Assembly (NCBI RefSeq): GCF_002939475.1
Contig: NZ_PKFQ01000001.1
Span: 3,035,001 to 3,099,000, forward strand
Length of the DNA stretch: 64,000 nt
From: Streptomyces cinnamoneus
Lineage (GTDB): Bacteria > Actinomycetota > Actinomycetes > Streptomycetales > Streptomycetaceae
Reading direction: 5' to 3'
In this document: piece by piece, positions 29,153-38,800 of the stretch
Numbering within the stretch: position 1 is the stretch's first letter
Layout of the letters: every line of letters starts with the position of its first letter
Program-made: the position numbers and the translations under genes
The notes under the pieces: generated by a model
Database searches by the model: none
Seen by the model: only the letters and a program-made list of their open reading frames with translations
Told to the model about the DNA's origin: nothing

Positions 29153-29817
29153 TGGGGGGTGACCACCTTGTAGTTGGCCGGAACCTGCGCGTCCGGGCGG
29201 CGCAGGTACAGCGGCTGGTCCGGCAGGAACTCCCCGCCCGTCCGCAGCTTCTCGGCCGCCAGCGCGGCCAGCGCGGCCGCGGACTGGTGCTGCGGGAGCT
29301 CGGCCCGCACGCCCGGGAAGGAGTCGGGGTACAGCACGGCGCCGGCACCGACGGCGGGCAGGCCGGCGACCTGTCCGGCGACCTCCGCGGGGCGGTCGAC
29401 GGCGGGCTCGGTCACGCGGGTGCGGGCGTCGGCGTAGCGCGCCCAGTACACCTCCTTGCGGCGGGCGTCCGTCGCGACGACGAATTCGCCCTCCAGGCCC
29501 GCCTGTCCGGCCGCGTAGGCGACGCCGTCCAGCGAGCACAGGCCGTGGACGGGGACGGAGAGCGCGGCGGCGAAGGTGGCGGCGGTGACGATGCCGACGC
29601 GCAGCCCGGTGTACGGGCCCGGGCCGACGCCGACGACGATGCCGGTCACGGCGTCGAGCGTGACGCCCGCTTCGCCGAGCACGCGGTCCACGGCGGGCAG
29701 CAGCAGTTCCCCGTGCCGGCGGGCGTCGACCTCGTTCGACTCGGCGACGACGGTCTCGCCGTCGTGCAGGGCGACGGTGACGGCGGGGGTGGCGGTATCC
29801 AGAGCGAGCAACAGCAC
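29149..29817 (-). CDS. tsaB: tRNA threonylcarbamoyladenosine biosynthesis protein TsaB
   Basis: This 222-residue inactive TsaD paralogue dimerises with TsaD. It has LLLALDTATPAVTVAL at the N-terminus and GVGPGPYTGLRVGI, the family signature. It is first gene of the tsaB-rimI-tsaD unit with overlapping ends. The usual neighbour tsaE is 1.4 kb away, separated by a gene on the other strand. Confidence 0.95.
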   Translation of the reverse strand: MLLLALDTATPAVTVALHDGETVVAESNEVDARRHGELLLPAVDRVLGEAGVTLDAVTGIVVGVGPGPYTGLRVGIVTAATFAAALSVPVHGLCSLDGVAYAAGQAGLEGEFVVATDARRKEVYWARYADARTRVTEPAVDRPAEVAGQVAGLPAVGAGAVLYPDSFPGVRAELPQHQSAAALAALAAEKLRTGGEFLPDQPLYLRRPDAQVPANYKVVTPQ

Positions 29818-30014
29818 ACGACAAGCCTACGGCGCGCCGTGGGGCCTCCGGTGCGCGCATCGGCCACCAGCCGGGGGCGCGGCGGGGGCACGGGCCGGGT
29901 GCTACGGTCAGCCGCAAAGCCGTACGAGCCCGTGGCCGGGCGGAACGAGGACGGCGCAGGCGGGTACGCGGTCGCGCTCGGGCGGCACGCGGGGCAGTTC
30001 GCAGGAACGAAAGG

Positions 30015-30608
30015 GTGCGCAGCGTGGCACGCAGCAGCTCGGGAGCCATCGTGGCCGCCCTCACGGCGGCGGCACTGGCCGGAGTCGGCTTCCTGGCCGT
30101 CCAGGCGGAGGCCGCGCCCGACCGCCCCGCCGCCGCGCACGCCTCGGCGGGCAAGGACAAGGGCCAGGACTCCGGGGGCCAGGGCGCGGGCGACGCGGCC
30201 GGTCAGGACCAGGGCAAGGGCCCGGAGGCGGTGCCGCAGGGCTCGGGCGCGGGCATGCGGGTCGTCTACGCGCTGGCGCAGAAGCGCGTGTGGCTCGTGG
30301 GCGCGGACGAGAAGGCCAGCCACACGTTCGAGGTCTCGCCGAGCACCGTGAGCCCGCCGCCGGGGACCTACAAGGTGACCTCGCGGACGCTGAACGTGAC
30401 CGGCTCGGACGGCACCCCCATCGAGCACGTGGTGATCTTCCACCGGGACGCGGCGGGGATCGTCTTCGGCTTCAGCGCGGCTGTGGACGGCCGGCCGCCG
30501 AACCCGACGCCGGGGAAGAAGACCGGCGGGATCCGTGAGAACCCGGCGGACGGCCTGGCGATGTGGCAGTTCGCGGTGAGCAACACGAAGGTCGTCGTCG
30601 TCCCGTAG
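30015..30608 (+). CDS. Secreted hypothetical protein, L,D-transpeptidase-like fold without catalytic motif
   Basis: About 197 residues. A signal peptide (VAALTAAALAGVGFLAVQAEA) is followed by a Gly/Gln/Lys/Asp-rich linker to about residue 75. The domain after it (MRVVYALAQKRVWLVG, HTFEVSPSTVSPPPGTYKV, HVVIFHRDAAGIVFGFS) resembles the start of a YkuD domain, but no HxxxGxxxxCxR active site is present. Start is GTG 30015 or GTG 30024. Function is unknown; a cell-wall-binding role is a guess. Confidence 0.78.
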   Translation: MRSVARSSSGAIVAALTAAALAGVGFLAVQAEAAPDRPAAAHASAGKDKGQDSGGQGAGDAAGQDQGKGPEAVPQGSGAGMRVVYALAQKRVWLVGADEKASHTFEVSPSTVSPPPGTYKVTSRTLNVTGSDGTPIEHVVIFHRDAAGIVFGFSAAVDGRPPNPTPGKKTGGIRENPADGLAMWQFAVSNTKVVVVP

Positions 30609-30739
30609 CCCGGTGACGGCAGGGGCGCCTCGGCCTTAGCCCGTTCAGGTCAATGCGACCGCCCCGGCCGGGCGGCCCTGCGGGGACCGCTTGGCCGGAA
30701 GCCCGTTCGGCCGGACCGCTTGAGCAGAAGGCCGTCTTG

Positions 30740-30775
30740 AGCAGACGACCGTTCGGTAGCAGACGACCGTTCGGT
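30740..30775. repeat. Perfect 18-base tandem duplication
   Basis: AGCAGACGACCGTTCGGT occurs twice head to tail (30740-30757, 30758-30775). Related fragments (GAGCAGAAGGCCG, GACCGCTTGAGCAG) precede it from 30675. It lies in the gap between two convergent genes. Confidence 0.8.
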
Positions 30776-30838
30776 CAGAAGACCCTTCGCTCGGACGCGC
30801 TCGGCCGACCGCTCGCGCTGGGGGCCCGGTGGGGCCGC

Positions 30839-31051
30839 TCAGGCCGCGTCGCGGGTCGTACGGCCCTCGTCGGCCGTGTCCTCCGCCGGATCGGCCGCGC
30901 CCTCCCGGTCCTCGTGCTCGCGCGGAGCCTTCGGCGGGGTGGAGACGGCGTCGGCGGCGGCGCAGGACGCGAGCAGATCGCGCATGGACAGCGGGAGGGG
31001 CCGCTCCTGGGAGCGGTCCGCCATGGCGGCAGCGGGCTCGTGGGCCGACAT
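30839..31051 (-). CDS. Small hypothetical protein
   Basis: 70 residues beginning MSAHEPAAAMADRSQERPL, with SMRDLLASCAAADAVSTPP in the middle and a charged Asp/Glu/Arg-rich tail. AGGAGG 6 bases upstream of the ATG makes translation very likely. A palindrome with TTAGGT half-sites lies 35 bases upstream. No family recognised; the sequence looks conserved in style with small Streptomyces regulators or substrates but I cannot name it. Confidence 0.72.
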   Translation of the reverse strand: MSAHEPAAAMADRSQERPLPLSMRDLLASCAAADAVSTPPKAPREHEDREGAADPAEDTADEGRTTRDAA

Positions 31052-31085
31052 GAATGCCTCCTGGGGCAGCGCGGGCCGGGCAGGG

Positions 31086-31105
31086 CGGTTAGGTAGACCT
31101 AACCG
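31086..31105 (-). promoter_or_regulatory. Palindrome with TTAGGT/ACCTAA half-sites
   Basis: CGGTTAGGT-AG-ACCTAACCG has perfect 9-base arms, immediately upstream of the 70-residue protein gene, where promoter elements would be. The half-sites are those of actinobacterial iron boxes (DtxR/IdeR/DmdR) but the spacing differs. Confidence 0.6.
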
Positions 31106-31253
31106 ACTCCCGCACTCCATACGACCACGCCCGGCGCCGCGCGCGCAACATCTTGCCGACGGCTTGTCGGAACGTACACACGCGGCCCCTCGCGCGCCCG
31201 CGGCGCACCCGGGCGGCACCCGCGCGCACGCGACGTCGTTCGGGCGCGACGCC

Positions 31254-31778
31254 TCAGCCCAGCGGCCCGAAGTCCGCCGCCGCCCAGCGGGCGCCCACGC
31301 CGGTCACGGTCACGCTGCGGACGTCGTCCGCGTCGTCGGCCGGGGCGTCGTCGCCCACCGCGCGCTCGATGACCACGCGCAGCCGGTCCTCCGACAGCTC
31401 CTCGACCTTGCCGTCGCCCCACTCCACGACGATCACCGACTCCGGCAGCGAGACGTCGAGGTCCAGGTCCTCCATCTCGTCGAGCCCGCCCGCGAGCCGG
31501 TAGGCGTCGACGTGGACGAGGGCCGGGCCGCCGCCCAGCGGCGGGTGCACCCGGGCGATGACGAACGTGGGCGAGGTCACGGCGCCGCGCACGCCCAGGC
31601 CCTCGCCGAGGCCGCGGGTCAGCGTCGTCTTGCCCGCGCCCAGCTCACCGGAGAGCAGCACGAGGTCGCCGGGGCGCAGCAGCGCCGCCAGCCTGCGGCC
31701 CAACTCCCGCATGTCCTCGGCGGACTTGACGGTGAGCTGTGCGACCGGGGCGGCGGGGATGTCATGCGGGACGTTCAT
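31254..31778 (-). CDS. tsaE: tRNA threonylcarbamoyladenosine biosynthesis ATPase TsaE
   Basis: This 174-residue P-loop ATPase supports TsaBD turnover. Walker A GELGAGKT is at 44-51; SPTFVIARVHPP and HVDAYRL follow, then EWGDGKVEELSEDRL. It lies 28 bases after the alpha/beta hydrolase gene on the same strand, in the alr-hydrolase-tsaE run. Confidence 0.94.
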   Translation of the reverse strand: MNVPHDIPAAPVAQLTVKSAEDMRELGRRLAALLRPGDLVLLSGELGAGKTTLTRGLGEGLGVRGAVTSPTFVIARVHPPLGGGPALVHVDAYRLAGGLDEMEDLDLDVSLPESVIVVEWGDGKVEELSEDRLRVVIERAVGDDAPADDADDVRSVTVTGVGARWAAADFGPLG

Positions 31779-31806
31779 ATCCGCCGATGGTACGGGTACG
31801 GGCGGC

Positions 31807-33063
31807 TCACCCGCCCGGCTGCGCCCCCGCCGCGCGGTCCGCGCGCCCGCGGCGCGGGCTGCCCGCGCCGGCGGCTCCGGCGGCGGCCAGGAGGTCGGCC
31901 AGGTGGGAGTCGACCGTGCCCGGCTGTTCCATCATCACCATGTGCCCGGCGCCGGGCACGATCACCAGCCCGGCCTCCGGCAGGGCGTCGGCGATGGCCT
32001 TGCTGTGCTCGGCCGGGATGACCAGGTCCTTCTCGCCGGCGAGGACGAGCACGGGCAGGTGCGCGAAGGCCGACAGGGCCGCGAGCTTGTCGTGCTCGCC
32101 GAAGACCGGGTAGAACGCGGCGACCACGTCCACCGGGGTCGCCTCGATCAGCCGCTCGGCGAACCGCGCGACCGCCGGGTCGATGTCCCTCGCCCCGAAG
32201 GAGTACCGCTTGATGATCCCGGCGAAGAGGTCGGCCGTCGCCCGCCGCCCCTTCTCCACCAGCTCGGTCTGGGCGGCCATGAGCTTGAAGGCGCCCGGCA
32301 GGACGGTCCGCCGGAGCACGCTCATGCCGGCGGCGGGAAGCCCGTAGGTCACCTCGGAGAGCCGGCCCGAGGACGTGCCGACGAAGGCCGCGCCGGCGAC
32401 GCGCTCGGCGATCAGCTCGGGGTACTGGGCGGCCAGCGCCATGGTCGTCATGCCGCCCATCGAGTGCCCCACCAGTACCAGCGGCCCCTCCGGGGCGGCG
32501 GCGTCGATGACGGCCTTGAGGTCCCGCCCCAGCAGGTCGATGCTGACGGGCGCGCCCTCGGGAGCGGGCTTGGCGCGCCCGGAGCGGCCGTGGCTGCGCT
32601 GGTCCCAGAAGACGGCGCGGACGGCGCCGCGCAGCGCGGCGCGCTGGAAGTGCCAGGCGTCCTGGCTGAGGCAGTAGCCGTGGGTGAAGACGACGGTGAC
32701 GGGCGGGGCGGGGCGGCGCCCGAAGAGCCGGCCCGCCCTGGTGGGCCGCTCGGCGCCGTCGGGCTCGTCGACCTCGTAGTAGAGCGGGGTGCCGTCCTCG
32801 GCGACCGCCGTGCCCGGTGTGCCGCGCAGCGTCCCGTACGGGCCCGAGGCGTCGAGCGCGAGGCGGGCCTTGCGGCGCATGCCGCGGCCCACGGTCAGCC
32901 GCTCCACGGCCACCCCGACCGCGGCTCCCGCGGCGACGACGCCCACTGCCGCACCCGCCACCTGGGCGCCGCGCCGCCAGGCGGCCGCCCCGAGGCCGGC
33001 CGTCCGCGCGGCGTCCGTGACGCCCGTGACCACCGTGGCCGTACTGTCGCCGCCCTCGCCCAT
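31807..33063 (-). CDS. Alpha/beta-hydrolase with N-terminal membrane-like segment
   Basis: About 418 residues. The first 60 contain a small-residue hydrophobic stretch (VAGAAVGVVAAGAAVGVAVE), probably a membrane anchor. The hydrolase core has VVFTHGYCLSQDAWHFQ (oxyanion region), FWDQRSHGRSG, nucleophile elbow GHSMGG and a late VIVPGAGHMVMMEQP with the catalytic His. The start codon overlaps the alr stop (ATG 33063 in TGATG, or GTG 33066 in GTGA), so it is translated with alr. The substrate is unknown; a role linked to envelope synthesis is suggested only by position. Confidence 0.88.
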   Translation of the reverse strand: MGEGGDSTATVVTGVTDAARTAGLGAAAWRRGAQVAGAAVGVVAAGAAVGVAVERLTVGRGMRRKARLALDASGPYGTLRGTPGTAVAEDGTPLYYEVDEPDGAERPTRAGRLFGRRPAPPVTVVFTHGYCLSQDAWHFQRAALRGAVRAVFWDQRSHGRSGRAKPAPEGAPVSIDLLGRDLKAVIDAAAPEGPLVLVGHSMGGMTTMALAAQYPELIAERVAGAAFVGTSSGRLSEVTYGLPAAGMSVLRRTVLPGAFKLMAAQTELVEKGRRATADLFAGIIKRYSFGARDIDPAVARFAERLIEATPVDVVAAFYPVFGEHDKLAALSAFAHLPVLVLAGEKDLVIPAEHSKAIADALPEAGLVIVPGAGHMVMMEQPGTVDSHLADLLAAAGAAGAGSPRRGRADRAAGAQPGG

Positions 33064-34283
33064 CACGCGTCCCCCGTGTCGTCGCTTCCGGTGTCGTGAC
33101 CCGCGTTCCGGTCGTTCCCGGCCCGGTGCGCGGGCGCCTCTTCGGATACCTCTCCGACATAGACGCGTGGCACACGCGCGGAGATGCGCGTCACCACCTC
33201 ATAGGCGATGGTTCCGGTCGCCCGCGCCCAGTCCTCGGCGGTCGGCTCGCCGCGGTCACCGGGGCCGAAGAGCACGACTTCGTCGCCGACCTGCGCGGAG
33301 TCCCCGCCCAGATCCACGACGAACTGGTCCATCGCGACCCGTCCGGCCACCGTGCGCCACTTGCCTCCCAGGAGCACCGGGCCGGTGCCGGAGGCGGCAC
33401 GCGGGATGCCGTCGGCGTAGCCCACCGGCACGAGCGCGAGGGTCGTCTCCCCGGGGGTGGTGTAGGTGTGCCCGTACGAGACGCCGTGGCCGCCCGGCAC
33501 CCGCTTCACCGAGGCCAGCGAGGCGGACAGCGTCATGACCGGCCTCAGGCCCAGTTCCTCGGACGTGCCGAGCTCCGGGGCCGGGGATATGCCGTAGACC
33601 GCCACACCGGTGCGCACCAGGTCGAAGTGGGCCTCGGGGAGCGTGAGCGTCGCCGGGGAGTTCGCCAGGTGCCGCACCTCGGGGGTCAGCCCCTGGCGCT
33701 CGGCGTAGGCCACGGCGTCCTTGAAGACGTTCAGCTGGGCCCGGATGGAGGGGTGGCCGGGCTCGTCGGCGCAGGCGAAGTGCGACCAGACGCCCGTGAC
33801 CACGATCAGCCCGGCGCGCTCGGCGTCCCGGGCCGCGGCGACGAGCTTCTCCCAGTCGGCGGGCTGGCAGCCGTTGCGCCCCAGACCGCTGTCGATCTTC
33901 AGTTGGACCCGGGCCGGCCGGCCGCAGGCCCGGACGGCCTCGGTGACCTCCTCGATCCCCCACAGACCGCTCACGGAGACGTCGACGTCCGCCTCGACGG
34001 CCTCCCGCCAGGGCCCGCCGGGCGTCCACAGCCAGCACATCAGCCGGCCCGTGTCCCCGGCCGCGCGCAACGCCAGCGCCTCCTGGGGAGTGGCCGTGCC
34101 GATCCACTCCGCGCCGGCCTGCCGGGCAGCGCGGGCGCAGGGCACCGCCCCGTGCCCGTACGCGTCCGCCTTGACGACGGCCATCAGCTGCGCACGGGGC
34201 GCGCGGGCCCGCAGGGCGCGTACGTTGGCCCGCAGGGCGGCCAGGTCGACCACGGCACGGGCGCGCATCGGTGTCTCACTCAT
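33063..34283 (-). CDS. alr: Alanine racemase
   Basis: This 406-residue PLP enzyme makes D-alanine for peptidoglycan. AVVKADAYGHGAVP carries the PLP Lys38; HFACADEP, HLANSPATLTLP, GVAVYGISP and the catalytic-Tyr segment GVSYGHTYTTPGET follow. GRVAMDQFVVDLG is in the C-terminal beta domain. The last 30 residues are a low-complexity acidic tail. ATG 34283 is chosen; the frame stays open further upstream but into the intergenic region shared with nnr. Divergent from nnr by 80 bases. Confidence 0.95.
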   Translation of the reverse strand: MSETPMRARAVVDLAALRANVRALRARAPRAQLMAVVKADAYGHGAVPCARAARQAGAEWIGTATPQEALALRAAGDTGRLMCWLWTPGGPWREAVEADVDVSVSGLWGIEEVTEAVRACGRPARVQLKIDSGLGRNGCQPADWEKLVAAARDAERAGLIVVTGVWSHFACADEPGHPSIRAQLNVFKDAVAYAERQGLTPEVRHLANSPATLTLPEAHFDLVRTGVAVYGISPAPELGTSEELGLRPVMTLSASLASVKRVPGGHGVSYGHTYTTPGETTLALVPVGYADGIPRAASGTGPVLLGGKWRTVAGRVAMDQFVVDLGGDSAQVGDEVVLFGPGDRGEPTAEDWARATGTIAYEVVTRISARVPRVYVGEVSEEAPAHRAGNDRNAGHDTGSDDTGDA

Positions 34284-34363
34284 CCCCGTCAGTGTCTCAG
34301 GCCATGGTCCGCAGTGGTGTCCCACGGGTGTCACAACCGGGGCGGACGGGGGAGGCTGGGCCC

Positions 34364-35809
34364 ATGAGGACTGGCTACAGCGTCGAGACGGTACGGGCTG
34401 CGGAGCGGGCCCTGATGGCCCGGCTGCCCGAGGGGGCCCTGATGCAGCGGGCGGCCGCGGGACTCGCGGCCGCCTGCGCCGACCTGCTGGGACGCCGCGT
34501 CTACGGGGCGCGCGTGGTGCTGCTCGTGGGCAGCGGGGACAACGGGGGCGACGCCCTCTACGCGGGCGCCCGCCTGGCCCGGCGCGGCGCCGGGGTGAGC
34601 GCGGTGCTGCTGGCACCGGACCGCGCCCACGCCGGCGGACTGCGGGCGCTGCGCGCCGCGGGGGGCCGGGTGGTGGCCTCGTCCGCCGCGGCGGACGCGC
34701 TGCGGCGGGCCCACCTGGTCGTCGACGGCATCGTCGGGATCGGGGGCAGGGGCGGGCTGCGGCCGGAGGCGGAGACCCTGGTCGCGGCGGCGCGGGAGGG
34801 CGGCGCCCCGGTCGTCGCCGTGGACCTGCCCAGCGGCGTCGACGCGGACGGCGGCGAGGTGCGGGGGGCGGCGGTGCGGGCGGACGCGACGGTCACCTTC
34901 GGCACGTACAAGCCGGGACTGCTCGTCGATCCGGCCCGCGAGCACGCGGGGGCGCTGCGGCTGGTGGACATCGGCCTGGGCCCCCACCTGCCGGCCGAGC
35001 CGGACGTGGAGGCGCTCCAGCACGCGGATGTGGCCGGATTCCTCCCCCTCCCGGACGCGGAGAGCGACAAGTACCGGCGCGGCGTGGTCGGCGTCGTCGC
35101 CGGTTCCGCCCGCTACCCGGGGGCCGCGGTGCTGGCCGTGGCGGGCGCGCTGAGCGGCGGGGCGGGGGCGGTCCGCTACGCGGGCCCGGCGGTGGAGGCC
35201 GTCATCGCCCGCTTTCCGGAGACCCTGGTGACGGCCGGCCCGCCGTCGAAGGCGGGCCGCGTCCAGGCCTGGGTCGTCGGCCCGGGCCTGGGTGACGGCG
35301 CCGAGGCGCGGCAGGCGCTGGAGGACGTCCTCGCGTCCGGCGTGCCGGTGCTGGTCGACGCGGACGGCCTGCGCCTGCTGGACCCGCGGGCGCTACGGGC
35401 CCGCACGGCACAGACGGTCCTGACGCCGCACGCCGGAGAGGCGGCCGCCCTGCTGGGCCGCTCCCGCGAGGAGGCCGAGTCGGCCCGCCTGTCGTCGGTG
35501 CGGGCCCTGGCGGAGCGGTTCGGGGTGACGGTGCTGCTGAAGGGCTCGACGACGCTGGTGGCCGAGGGGCCGGCGCCGGTGCGGGTCAACCCGACGGGCA
35601 CGCCGTGGCTGGCGACGGCGGGCAGCGGGGACGTGCTGTCGGGACTGGTGGGCTCCCTCCTGGCGGCGGGCCTCCCCGGCCGCGACGCGGCGTCGGTGGG
35701 CGCGTACCTGCACGGCCTGGCGGCCCGTGCACTGGGCCCGGCGCCGATCACGTCCCTGGCGGTGGCGGACGAGCTGCGGAAGGTGTGGCTGGACGTCACG
35801 AACGGATGA
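34364..35809 (+). CDS. nnr: Bifunctional NAD(P)HX epimerase/ADP-dependent dehydratase
   Basis: This 481-residue protein repairs hydrated NAD(P)H. The N-terminal YjeF domain (1-210) has VGSGDNGGDALYAGARLA and DLPSGVDADGG with VTFGTYKPG. The C-terminal ribokinase-like domain (about 225-480) has VVGVVAGSARYPGAAVLA, LTPHAGEAAALLG, LLKGSTTLVA and the ATP/ADP motif TPWLATAGSGDVLSGL. GGGGGAGG precedes the ATG. In actinobacteria it belongs to the glmS-acpS-nnr-alr neighbourhood; here an accessory block separates it from acpS. Confidence 0.95.
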   Translation: MRTGYSVETVRAAERALMARLPEGALMQRAAAGLAAACADLLGRRVYGARVVLLVGSGDNGGDALYAGARLARRGAGVSAVLLAPDRAHAGGLRALRAAGGRVVASSAAADALRRAHLVVDGIVGIGGRGGLRPEAETLVAAAREGGAPVVAVDLPSGVDADGGEVRGAAVRADATVTFGTYKPGLLVDPAREHAGALRLVDIGLGPHLPAEPDVEALQHADVAGFLPLPDAESDKYRRGVVGVVAGSARYPGAAVLAVAGALSGGAGAVRYAGPAVEAVIARFPETLVTAGPPSKAGRVQAWVVGPGLGDGAEARQALEDVLASGVPVLVDADGLRLLDPRALRARTAQTVLTPHAGEAAALLGRSREEAESARLSSVRALAERFGVTVLLKGSTTLVAEGPAPVRVNPTGTPWLATAGSGDVLSGLVGSLLAAGLPGRDAASVGAYLHGLAARALGPAPITSLAVADELRKVWLDVTNG

Positions 35810-35815
35810 CGCGGC

Positions 35816-38800
35816 TCAGCGGGCCTGGGCGGACTTCACGGCCTCCCGTACCGACAGGGTCGAGCCCTCGGGGAGGCAGTCGCCTCCGGTGACGGGACCG
35901 GAGTGGTGGACGGTCACGGCGACGGGGCGTCCCAGGTCCCGCAGGGGCGCGAGGTCGATCGCCTCCTCGCTGCCGTGCCGCATGACGATGCTCAGCCTCT
36001 CGACGTCCGGGTACGCGGCGGGCAGGTGGACCAGCCCGCCGAGCTCCCTGGGGTGCCCCAGGTGCAGCGTCGTCACCCCCGGCAGGGGTTCCGCTTCGCG
36101 CAGCGTCCGCAGGTCCTCCGCCATGGCGTGCAGCCGCACGAGGCGGGGAAGCGTGCCGAGGCCGAGCTCCTCCCTCCGTACGTCCTCGCCGTAGTACGTG
36201 AGGTATTCGAGAGCGGGGTGGTGGTGCAGGGCCGACAGGTCCACTCCGACGGCACGGCCGGCGCTCAGGGTGAGCGCGGAGAGAGCCGGCGGCAGGGAGA
36301 GCGTCTGCGGGCGTCCCGCCCGGGCCCGGGAACGGTCCATGGTCAGCCCGAAGTACCGGAGCCCCGTCATGCCGCCCACGGCTTCGAGCCCCGCGGGCGG
36401 TTCGTCGAGGTTGAAGTGGAGCCGTTCCAGGCACCCGCTGTCCAGCTCGTCCAGGTGCGCGACCGTCTTGCTCCGGTAGACGGTCAGCTCGCGCAGCGAC
36501 GGGAGCGCCGACAGCACGCGCAGGTCGAACACGTCCGCGCTCTGTACGGCCAGCTCCCGCAGGACCGGTGTGAAGAGCAGGCGCAGGTCCTCCTCCGACG
36601 GGGTCCCCTCGTACTCCACCCGCGGCCGGCCGCCCATGCGGCGCAGCACGACGAGGTGACGCCTCGACTTCGCGACGAACCGCAGGTAGTCGCCGCCCTC
36701 CTCCGCGTACGAGAGCTTGCTGATGACCGCGTCCGCGTAGTGCTCCGTGTCGAAGCGGTCCCACGCCCACGTCAACTGCGCCCGCACCGCCAGCGAGGGG
36801 TGCGCCGCATAGCGCGCCAGCAGCGGAATCGCCCGGTCGTCGCCGATCGTGGTCGCCGTCACCACCACCGCGTGAGCCACCTCGTCGCTCAGCCCCTCCG
36901 GCCCCGGCAGCAGGTCCAGCACGATCTGCCCCGCCTCGGCCAGCGCCTTCGCCGACTCGGTGTCGCGCGGCGGTACGAGCTCCGACGCGGCCCGCTCGAC
37001 ACGCGCGCGTACCGCCGGATCGACCTCGGTCGCCTGCTCCAGGCACGCCGCCGCGAGCAGGCGCAGCCGGTGCCGGTTGGTCTCCTCCTTCTCGCCGCGC
37101 TCCAGGAGCATGCCCAGCAGCTCCGCCCGCGCCCGCGGCGGCGCGTGCCCCACGGCCATCCGCAGGACGTCCTCCCACTGGTCGTCGTGGGCGTGGTTGA
37201 CCAGCACGTCGAAGTCCCAGTCGTCCACAGCCGCCTGGGCGCCCAGGTAGTCCTGGAAGGTGCGGTGGACGAAGTCCAGCGTCTCGCTCGTCGGCTGCCG
37301 CAGCAGGCCGCTGCGCACCACCAGGTGCCGCAGGATCTGCTCAGCGCTCCCCCGCGCCGCCACCGCCGGCATCGCCGGGAGCGCCCGTTCCAGGATCTCG
37401 ACGGCCTTGTGCCACTCGATCTCGGAGCGGCCGTTCCTGATCAGCCAGTACGCGATCTTCTGCAACAGCGCCACCTGCGCCTGTTCCAGCTCCGGCCCCT
37501 CCAGGCCGACCACGATCTCGCGCTCGCGGTCCCGCCGGATCAGCAACAGGTCCAGCGCGGCGCGGTACAGCTCCATGCGGCCGTGCGGCAGATGGCCGCG
37601 CCGCGACCGGTTGAGGGCGCAGATCAGCGCGCACATCAGGGGGTTGGTGGCCAGACGGCCCAGGTCCCGCTTGGCGACCACCGCCGCCGACAGCGCGTCC
37701 CGGAAGGACCGCAGCCGCTCGTCGTGCGCCGCTCCGGCGGCCGCGTGCCAGCGGTCGATGAAGGCCAGGACGTCGCCACGGCTCATCGGCAGCAGTTCCA
37801 GCTCCGTGAAACCGGCGTCCGCGAGCCAGCCCTCGCGGACCGCCGAGGGCCGGGTCGTGATGACGTAGCGCGCGTCCGGATAGGCCGCCAGCAGGTCCTT
37901 GAGCCAGGCCAGGGTGCGCCGGCGGTCGGCCTCGGGCACCTCGTCCACGCCGTCTATCAGCAGCAGGGCCGTGCCCTCGGTGAGCCGCCGCGTGGCCCAG
38001 CCCTGCGCGGCCGGCAGCCCCGCCAGCGGGCCCGCGGCGGCCGCCAGGAATTCCTCCGGCCGCGGGAGCTCACCGCGCCGGATGAGGGTCCGCAGCGGCA
38101 GCGTCAGCGGTATGCAGCCGCTCAGGTGGCCGAGCTCCGGGGGCACTTCCCCGCGGGCCGTCAGCGTGGCGAGCCACTGCAGCAGCGTGGTCTTGCCCGA
38201 TCCCGCCGCGCCCCGCAACAGCACCCGCCGGTGCCCGGCCAGTGCCTCCTCCGCCCGCTTGGGCGACGGCACGGAACGGGCCGCCGGGTCCCCGCCCGGC
38301 AGCCCGAAGCCCTCCCCGGCACCGGCCCGGCCCGCGCCGGTCAGCTCCAGGCTCAGATACGCGGCGTCCAGCGGCCACGTCTCGCCCTCGCCGTCGCCGA
38401 GCGTCAGCCCGATGATGGTCAACTCGCCGGACCTGCCCACGATGTAGTCGCGCAGCCGCCGCTCGAACACCTCGACCTCGCGCTGCCGGGGCGACGCCAG
38501 CGACCGCGACTCCGGCTTGTGCCCCGCGAGCACGCACTCCCTGAGGAAGCGGAAGTCCTGCCACAGCGTCTCCGACGGCGTCACCGTCAGCCGCCCGTGC
38601 CGCCACCCGCCGGGGTCCGCGCACACCACACCGGCCAGCAGCCCGTCCACGAACACGGCGGCACCCGACATGCCGGCCCACGGCGAGCCCCCGTCGGCGG
38701 GGGCGGCCGGCGCGCCGTGGTCGCTGTCGAGGACGTGCCGGCCGCTGAGGAGGTTGCTGCCGGGCTTGAGGGCCCCCACGACCTGTTCGCTGTCGAGCTC

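Noticed and set aside
31086..31105. Canonical DmdR/IdeR iron box
   Set aside because: Half-sites match but the spacing is 2 bases between TTAGGT and ACCTAA rather than the 7 of the 19-base iron box, so it is reported only as a palindrome.
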